In this document: in pieces, positions 58,022-64,000 of the stretch
How positions within the stretch are numbered: the first letter of the stretch is position 1
Layout of the letters: each line of letters begins with the position of its first letter
NCBI GenBank assembly: GCA_021396245.1
Contig: WNYE01000035.1
Coordinates: forward strand, 338,584 to 402,583
Reading direction: 5' to 3'
Origin: Sporothrix humicola
Lineage: Eukaryota > Ascomycota > Sordariomycetes > Ophiostomatales > Ophiostomataceae
DNA length: 64,000 nt
Made by a program: the position numbers and the translations under genes
Notes under the pieces: generated by a model
Seen by the model: only the letters and a program-made list of their open reading frames with translations
What the model was told of the DNA's origin: nothing
The model's database searches: none

Positions 58022-60795
58022 TCAGCTTTCCGGATCACGCTGATGCGGTGCTAGGTCAGTTGCCGGGTTGGAGAACGACTGCCTATGTGCCGGCCCCTCA
58101 GGCTTGACAGGCGGCATTAGTATCTGTTCGGGGTTGGAGGGAGACAATGCTGCCGCAGGCGGCACTATGATTGACATGGGGCTGCCGCCGGAAGGTACGG
58201 ATGCATGGCCGCCCACAGTCGTAGGAGAGTTTTTAATGGGAGATAGACCACCACGCGATGGTAAAAGTGAAGGGGAAGACTGCGGGATAGATCCTGCCAC
58301 GTGACTGTCGCCTTGGAGATGCTGAAGCCGAGGCGTTCCAAAAGATATAGGTGTCCGTTGGACAGGTGCTTGTTGTGCGTTACCCGTAGATGCAACTGTA
58401 GCAGGTGTGATTGGACTCAAATGTACCGTCGTTTCTGAGAGCCGGTCGTTCTGTGGCACAGGAGCCGGGGTTGATACCTCGTGAATTGTCCCATATGCGT
58501 GGGAGCGGCGAGGGGATTGTTCTGGCTGTAAAATATCGGGGTGGTGCACAGCAAAGAGATTCTCAAGTCCTTTGCGCGCCGCCTCTGGTGATGGTTTCGT
58601 ACTGTCATCAACGTCAAGGGGCCGCTTTTGGGGCGGCTCTCGCGGTGAGGTCGAGCCATTGCCATTCACAGGTAATGTACTGCCTCCACTGTATAGTTGT
58701 GGAGGAGCAAGGGCAGGCAGCATGGCCACCGAAGAGCCGGCATCTGGGACGCTCTGCCCGTTTTTTGACTTTTCAATAGCCTGCCCTAGCGTTGGATTTG
58801 TCAGTGGCTTTGGGGAGGAGACCGGCGCCTGATCGGTGTCGTGAGAAACGGAGCCAGAAATTTTGGCAGGCGCGGATGCATTGATCTTGATCCGTATGAC
58901 GGGCCGGGTGCTCGTATGTCCGTTTGCTATATCGGCAGCCTTGCGGTTGCAAGGGCCGCAAATGAAATGGAAATCGTCTTTCTCAGCCTCTTGCTCGTCA
59001 ATACCCAAGCATTTGCTGTGCTGCCAGATGCTGCACTTCTCGCAGGCAACACTGTGCTGGCCATCGTCAATCTTTCCATGCAGGCCACAGATGCAATCGA
59101 AAGCCCATTCCTCCTCGGCCTCATCATCTAGTTCCTTGAGTGCTTCCATGCTTTTCTCGATGTCTGCTTGTCGCCGTCGCTCAGAAACGCGGCCACCGGC
59201 ATTGTCAACAGATCTGCTGTCTTCAGAAAGCTGGGCCAGCTCGTCCTTATGCTGTGCCCTTCGGATTTCCCGCTCGTGAAGACGCTTCTCTCTGGAATAA
59301 AGCCGCATCTCGCGTTCTTTTTCAGCCTTCCGTTGCTTTTGCTCTTGTTTCCTCAAAGCCTCCAGTTCAGACAGTCGTTTTTGTTCCTCTTCTCGCAGCA
59401 GCTCCTCTTGTTTCTGTTGCTCCTGACGGCCGGCAATCCGGCTTGATCTCTTTGCATTGGCCATTTTTGCCATGTTGAGCAATTCCCTTTCTCGTTCTTT
59501 TTCGCGCCTCCTCCTCCTCTCTTCCTGCTGTTCCAGAATGGGAAGAAGATGTTCCACAATCTTGTCATGTAGAACCCTCTCATTGGGATCTTTCTTACTA
59601 GAGATTGATGCCAGTAGCGTATGAAGTTCGTTTAGAGATACTGCAATACACTCCCAGGTCATGCCGCCAAGGCCATCGTCCATACCCTCTCCCGTAGCTT
59701 CGGCTGTCGCATGTGCGTCTGAATCATCCTGGTGACTGACTTCGCCCCCTGGGTTATCCACGACATTATCCAAGACCGAAGAAGAGACGCGGCGTCTCTT
59801 GCCGTTGCGCCTTGCTTGTGCTCTGGCTTGTTTTGTGTTCTTCTTGGGCTTAGGAGGTTCTGCCACCGCCTCCGTTAGTCGGTAAACACGGTTGTCGTCA
59901 AGAACAAAGTAGGCTCGGTCGTCTCTGTCCCACCCAAAAGGCTCGATGCGCTGATGATGGAACATATGTTAGCACCCGTAAAACCCAATGAAATAGGAGC
60001 TCGTAAAGGCTTATGGCTGTAAAGCATTTCTCCTAACACGCACAGCCAAAGTTCCCGTCGCTTATGCTTATGGAGCCAACATGTTTAACCAGTTACTCAC
60101 CCAAGTTGTCTGGTCTTGATCAGCATCTTTCTGCTCTGCCATTTTTTCTCGTAGTTTTTCTGCGTTCATCATAACGAAAGACGTCATCTGGTGAAGTATT
60201 CGGATCTATCGAGAGCAATTAGACAAAATTTGTACGTCAGTGGGCTTGATTGGCTCTGGGCTCCGAACCGACCTTCTGAAAAACAGTGAAACTGGAGAAT
60301 TTGATCGGAATCTCGTCATTCCCAAAGGGGTTGGGGAGCTCGGGGGCTTTCGATGCAAACTGGCGCCTTGTATACTCATCAAAGAGCTCTGGCCTGCAAC
60401 ATATCATGTCAGTCGTTGGTTGTGACGAAAGACATCAAGTATCCGGGGACGCGAGGGAAACGCCTCAGAACTCACGTTAGACCCCGATGGGATGAAAGAT
60501 ATTTAAGAAGAGCCAGGCCGATGTCTTCTAAAACAGTCGAGTGGGGGTTCAAGCATCTCATTTCCAGATCCTATAAGCCACATGCCGTTAGTGTTGCTCG
60601 ACTCATGCGTGGAAATAGGCCTCAGATAAAACGAACATCGATATCAAGGTTCTCAAGCTTAACTACGCCGCCAAATATGTAAAACCATTGGCAAAGACTG
60701 GCGAATTGCCACATGTTGCGGAGACGATCAAGTGTTGTCATGACCTCGGAATTTGTCGCCTGGTCATCATGGCGGCGTTTCCGTCCGGAGTCCAT
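58022..60795 (-). CDS. PHD-finger protein with RSF1-like N-terminal region
   Basis: Five exons on the minus strand, 60637-60795, 60476-60570, 60273-60393, 60101-60205 and 58022-59950, give 802 residues. All introns are GT-AG and in phase; the first and third donors (GTTCGT, GTCGGT) are weak. The N-terminal ~190 residues read NMWQFASLCQWFYIFGG, DLEMRCLNPHSTVLEDIGLA, KIRILHQMTSFVM and RIEPFGWDRDDRAYFVLDDN, which resembles the DDT/WHIM-like region of RSF1-type chromatin remodelling subunits. A long charged coiled coil (about 300-400, ERRRRREKERERELL) follows, then a PHD finger at about 440-500 (CICGLHGKIDDGQHSVACEK, CSIWQHSKCLG, HFICGPC). The C-terminus is Pro/Ser-rich. A nuclear histone reader is likely; the complex it belongs to is unknown. 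Confidence 0.88.
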
Positions 60796-61309
60796 TGAAA
60801 CGATATGGGTGAGCCTGAACCTTGTGAGGCTGAGGATGGTGAATTGGTCGTAGTTTCGGAGGGATGAAAGACAAATAAGTCCTATTTGTTTCAATGAGAT
60901 GGTTCAACAGGCGCGTCAGCTTTCAAGACGCTTAGTTTGCCCTCTTTCTGGGAAGTTTTTGCCTGTTTGATAGGATCCCAACAAGCTAGGCAATCCGACT
61001 TGGATGAGGAACGCGCATGAGGGTTTTCTGCCACCGACAAAAGAGCAACGTCAAGTTGTGAAGTAATAGATGCAGCCGTGTAACAGTTGTCTGTCGTTCA
61101 TGTCATATACATTGGACGCAGCGGTGGTTTCGTGGAGGCTTTGGGTGGAGGCCGCTTTTTTGAACGAGAATTGGTTTCGTTACAATCGCGACCTCAACGC
61201 GTTTTGCGCTTACTGGAAATTCACGAGAAATGTTATCAGTCTAGTCTTATCATCACGTGATTTAAAAAAGCCAAGGGAGACGCTAACTGTCTTCACATTA
61301 TGTACGACA

Positions 61310-61338
61310 TACTCCGTACTCCGTACGTCGTAGTCGTA
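61310..61338. repeat. Overlapping TACTCCGTA/TACGTCGTA words
   Basis: Tandem overlapping copies: TACTCCGTACTCCGTA followed by CGTCGTAGTCGTA. Confidence 0.85.
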
Positions 61339-61450
61339 ACTTACTTTTTTGTAATAGCCAGTCATCTTTCGTGAGAGGGGTGTTTGGTGGCTTTTCTATT
61401 TTTACGACGCACTTGTTCTTGCCGACTGTTATCACTGCACCTGTATGACA

Positions 61451-61466
61451 TACGGAGTACTCCGTA
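61451..61466. repeat. Perfect 16-bp palindrome TACGGAGTACTCCGTA
   Basis: Self-complementary 16-mer made of two fused TACGGAGTA arms. Contains CGG-N6-CCG, a spacing known for some zinc-cluster regulators. Confidence 0.9.
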
Positions 61467-62267
61467 GTCCTATGGACTAATTATTGTGCAGCGTCAGCAG
61501 TACTAATTCAGCCAGCCTAGTACGGAGTAGGCACAACGTCCATACCCAAGTCACATAATTAGGGGTAGTGCCTAATGCGAAAGCGTCAGGCGCGTTTCAG
61601 TTCCGTTGTATGCAACTTTCCAGAATACAGTGTACGGTTCCACTATCCCAGCCTCATTGTATTGACAGTATTTGCTGCAGCCCCATACGATATGCTCCGT
61701 AAAATACGTCGCAGAATGATTCCCACTTTGTGACAACATTCTCTGTGGCAGCTCCTCGTCTACGGACTCGTAACAAAGCTGAGCGAGTATCATTCGACAC
61801 ATCCACACAGTCCTATGGCCGAATAGCAACGACGGACAACGCGTTTTCAACTTGCCACCTGCATTTGCCTTTAAACCTATTCTCGAACCCCCCCCTCTTC
61901 TGTCTTCATCCTTCATTCTTCATTACGTTCACCACGCCTGACGTATGTTGTATCGCTGGACGATCTTTCCCTGCTAGCCATACCGGCGAGTCCACGGCAT
62001 CGTCTTCGGCTCTCATGCGAGACCGACCTAGCACCGTTGAGTGAACTACCGCGTTGACGCCGTTGTTGCCGGTTTCAAACGACCTCCGCCTGTTCAAAGT
62101 CGATTTATGACGCCGATAATGCTTCGTGGCCTCCTACGCCCGGGTATCACCATGACCAAGGCTGCCTGACGGACTCCCTCATTTTTCCGCCTGAACACCA
62201 TCTTAAGGGGGCATATGTATCTTTACCACCGTTTCGATTTGTCTTCGTCTTCGTTTAACTCGCAAAC

Positions 62268-63905
62268 ATGGCCCGCCGACCAGACGACTTCGACGCCGGC
62301 TATGCCTTTGCTCCCCACGATGCAGGGCTCCCACCGACCGACCCCTTTTCTATCGACTCGCACTCCTTGCATGGACAGAGCGCTTCTCAACAAGCCTCCA
62401 CCACGACATCAACAAACCTTCCTAGCATCACGACTTCTTGGGCAGATCCCCATACTCAAAACGACCAAGCCCTCCCGTATGGCGCTCCACGGCACGGCAA
62501 TGAGCCGGTCAGTCCCGAGTCGCCCATTGATCCTGCGGCTCTCCAATTCGCTCTGCCGCCGAACATATTTCAAACCGGCCCAACTCCCGCCGATCACGAC
62601 TTTGATCCTCCTTCCGCCGATGCATTTGCCGCGATTTCGACCGCCTATTACGATGACCACGGAAGCTACGACGCTAATGGTGACTCGGATCGCATTCCCC
62701 TAACGGCGAGTGCAGAACCTATTTCCGGATCTTTAGGGGTGTCATCAGATGTAATTCAAGCGCGTGACAGCTTCCAGACGGTTGCCGGCTCAGAGAGCGG
62801 GCAAACTCAAACCCGCAATACGAGGATGTTGGGTTTCGATCTTGAACCGGGCTTTGCCACAGATAGCCGGCCACGCAATTATGGAATTTCACTTGCGCCT
62901 GATAGTGCCAACCGACGCTCCAGGGCGACCTCCACATCCGGCGCGCTCCAAAAGACGGCTTCCATCATGAGGGCCATGTCGCAGCGTGTCGTGGATATCA
63001 GTGGAGGTGGCGAGGCTCTGGAGCAGCAGGCCCTTCGCGACCGTTCTCGTTCACCAAGCAATGATGGCCGGCGCTCTCACCAACTATCCACTTCCATGCT
63101 TGTTGATACCTCATATCAGCCTCAAGTTCTCAGCACGCCTATTGAGAAAAAGGGCGAATCTGAGTTCGCAATCTCACAGCCCCCCCCGTTGTCGGATTAC
63201 CGACCCCCGATGCCGAATCCTTTGAGGGGCAAATCTCTCGGCATCTTCTCTGCCGATAACCCGGTCCGGCTGTGGCTCTGTGATCTTCTTATGCTTCCTT
63301 GGGTCGAATCACTCATTTTGATTTTGATTGTCTTGCAGGCAGTTCTTCTTGCTGTTGAAGCTGCGCCGGATGTTTGGTCTCCCGGCAATGGCCGCTCTGA
63401 TCGATGGGGCAAAACACCATATGACTGGGCCATGCTCGGTCTCTTCGTTGTTTTCACAATTGAAATCATTGTGCGGATAATTGTGTCCGGCTTCATATTC
63501 AATGCAGCCGAGTATAGCACTATAGACAGAAAGAAAGGCATGCGTCAGGGCGTCCGCGCAGCCGTGACCGACCAGTACCGGTCTTTTTTTCAACCTCAGC
63601 GCCAACGGTCAGTCAAGAGGCCACCCGTCGAAACCTATGGTCCATCCTCTTTCGCACGGTCATTTACATTCATGCAAAGCCAGCCTCATCCCGAGACATA
63701 CGAAGAGCAGCAGCGGATGCAACTGGCTCGACGGGCATTTTTACGGCACAGTTTTAGTCGCTTAGACTTTGTTGCAGTTGTCTCGTTTTGGATTTCCTTT
63801 CTGCTTAGCATCACCGGCATCGAGTACCAGTATCATATTTATGTCTTTCGAATGCTGAGTTGCCTTCGTATTGTTCGACTCTTGGGCATCACAAAGGGAA
63901 ACGCT
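62268..63905 (+). CDS. cch1: Calcium channel Cch1, N-terminal exon (partial)
   Basis: First coding exon, 546 codons from the ATG at 62268 (AACATGG); the donor GTAAGT starts at 63906 and the rest lies beyond the window. Residues 1-~310 are cytosolic and disordered. NPLRGKSLGIFSADNPVRLW leads into domain I: S1 about 340-366 (SLILILIVLQAVLLAVEA), S2 about 387-410 (MLGLFVVFTIEIIVRIIVSG), a long inserted loop, S3 about 500-520 (FVAVVSFWISFLLSITGI) and S4 about 522-543 (FRMLSCLRIVRLLGITKG) with few positive charges (R-R spacing LRIVR). This matches the fungal voltage-gated-like high-affinity calcium channel Cch1, which works with Mid1 at the plasma membrane. The full protein would be about 2000 residues. 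Confidence rests on S1-S4 and the N-terminal motif. Confidence 0.9.
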
Positions 63906-63920
63906 GTAAGTGGCTTGCCG

Positions 63921-63921
<1 letters not shown>

Positions 63922-64000
<79 letters not shown>
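63922..64000. repeat. G79 homopolymer at the window end
   Basis: Seventy-nine consecutive G, starting 16 nt inside the first intron of CCH1 and running to the last base. It could be a genuine tract, a contig end, or a sequencing artefact. Confidence 0.95.

Larger units (their letters stand above)
60796..62267. promoter_or_regulatory. Divergent upstream region, PHD gene/cch1
   Basis: 1.47 kb between divergent starts. Contains the densest perfect copies of the palindromic words (61310-61338, 61451-61466, about 61520 and 61690). Moderately pyrimidine-rich on the plus strand at 61850-61930 and 62220-62260, before CCH1. No gene seen. Confidence 0.5.

Noticed and set aside
62215..62703. 162-codon plus-strand open frame at the start of cch1
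   Set aside because: It is another frame over the CCH1 coding exon; the frame from 62268 stays open for 546 codons and encodes the channel.
1..64000. CRISPR arrays, rRNA, transposase or reverse transcriptase genes
   Set aside because: No regularly spaced repeats, no rRNA-like sequence and no DDE, RVT or integrase motifs were seen in any translation.

Overview
The window is nuclear DNA of a filamentous ascomycete (Pezizomycotina), most likely a Sordariomycete. Genes are split by short introns (about 50-170 bp) with GTRNGT donors, CTAAC-like branch points and YAG acceptors. The recognisable proteins are typical fungal housekeeping and developmental proteins. The class is an inference from remembered family resemblance, not a search. 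No rRNA, tRNA, CRISPR array or intact transposon was seen.

I support 18 protein genes, with exon structures rebuilt by hand. Left third: a single-pass membrane protein of the DUF7820 type (+), a gankyrin/Nas6 ankyrin protein (-), the splicing WD40 protein Prp46 (+), origin recognition subunit Orc1 (-), an unrecognised four-exon protein (+), prefoldin subunit 5 (-), an ESCRT-I Vps37-like protein (+) and an unrecognised two-exon protein (-). An 8 kb stretch without genes follows (about 24.6-32.6 kb).

Middle: an F-box protein (+), a large AT-hook protein (-), V-ATPase subunit C (VMA5, +), APS kinase (MET14 type, -) and a small secreted, probably GPI-anchored Thr-rich protein (-). Right third: meiotic MutS homologue Msh5 (-), ER membrane complex subunit 5 (-), an HMG-box factor resembling Ste11/FMF-1 (-), a PHD-finger protein with an RSF1-like N-terminal region (-) and the 5' end of the Cch1 calcium channel (+), cut by the window edge inside its first intron.

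The first twelve genes alternate strand without exception, giving divergent pairs that may share promoters (Nas6/Prp46, Orc1/unknown, prefoldin 5/Vps37, AT-hook/VMA5) and convergent pairs with short shared 3' regions. The next six genes (counting from APS kinase) are all on the minus strand. The genes do not form a metabolic cluster; themes are proteostasis, splicing, replication, sulfate assimilation, and meiosis or sexual development (Msh5 next to the HMG factor).

Most unusual non-coding content: short palindromes of the type TACGGAGTA/TACTCCGTA and TACGACGTA scattered through gaps and densest in the 8 kb gene-free block and at 61.3-61.5 kb; a 213-bp polypurine tract; a 63-bp (AG)n repeat; several C13-C15 runs; and a run of 79 G that ends the window. 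The most notable gene-level features are a GC-AG intron in ORC1, an 8-nt first coding exon in the APS kinase gene, and a gankyrin gene with eight exons in 1.4 kb including 14-nt and 26-nt exons.
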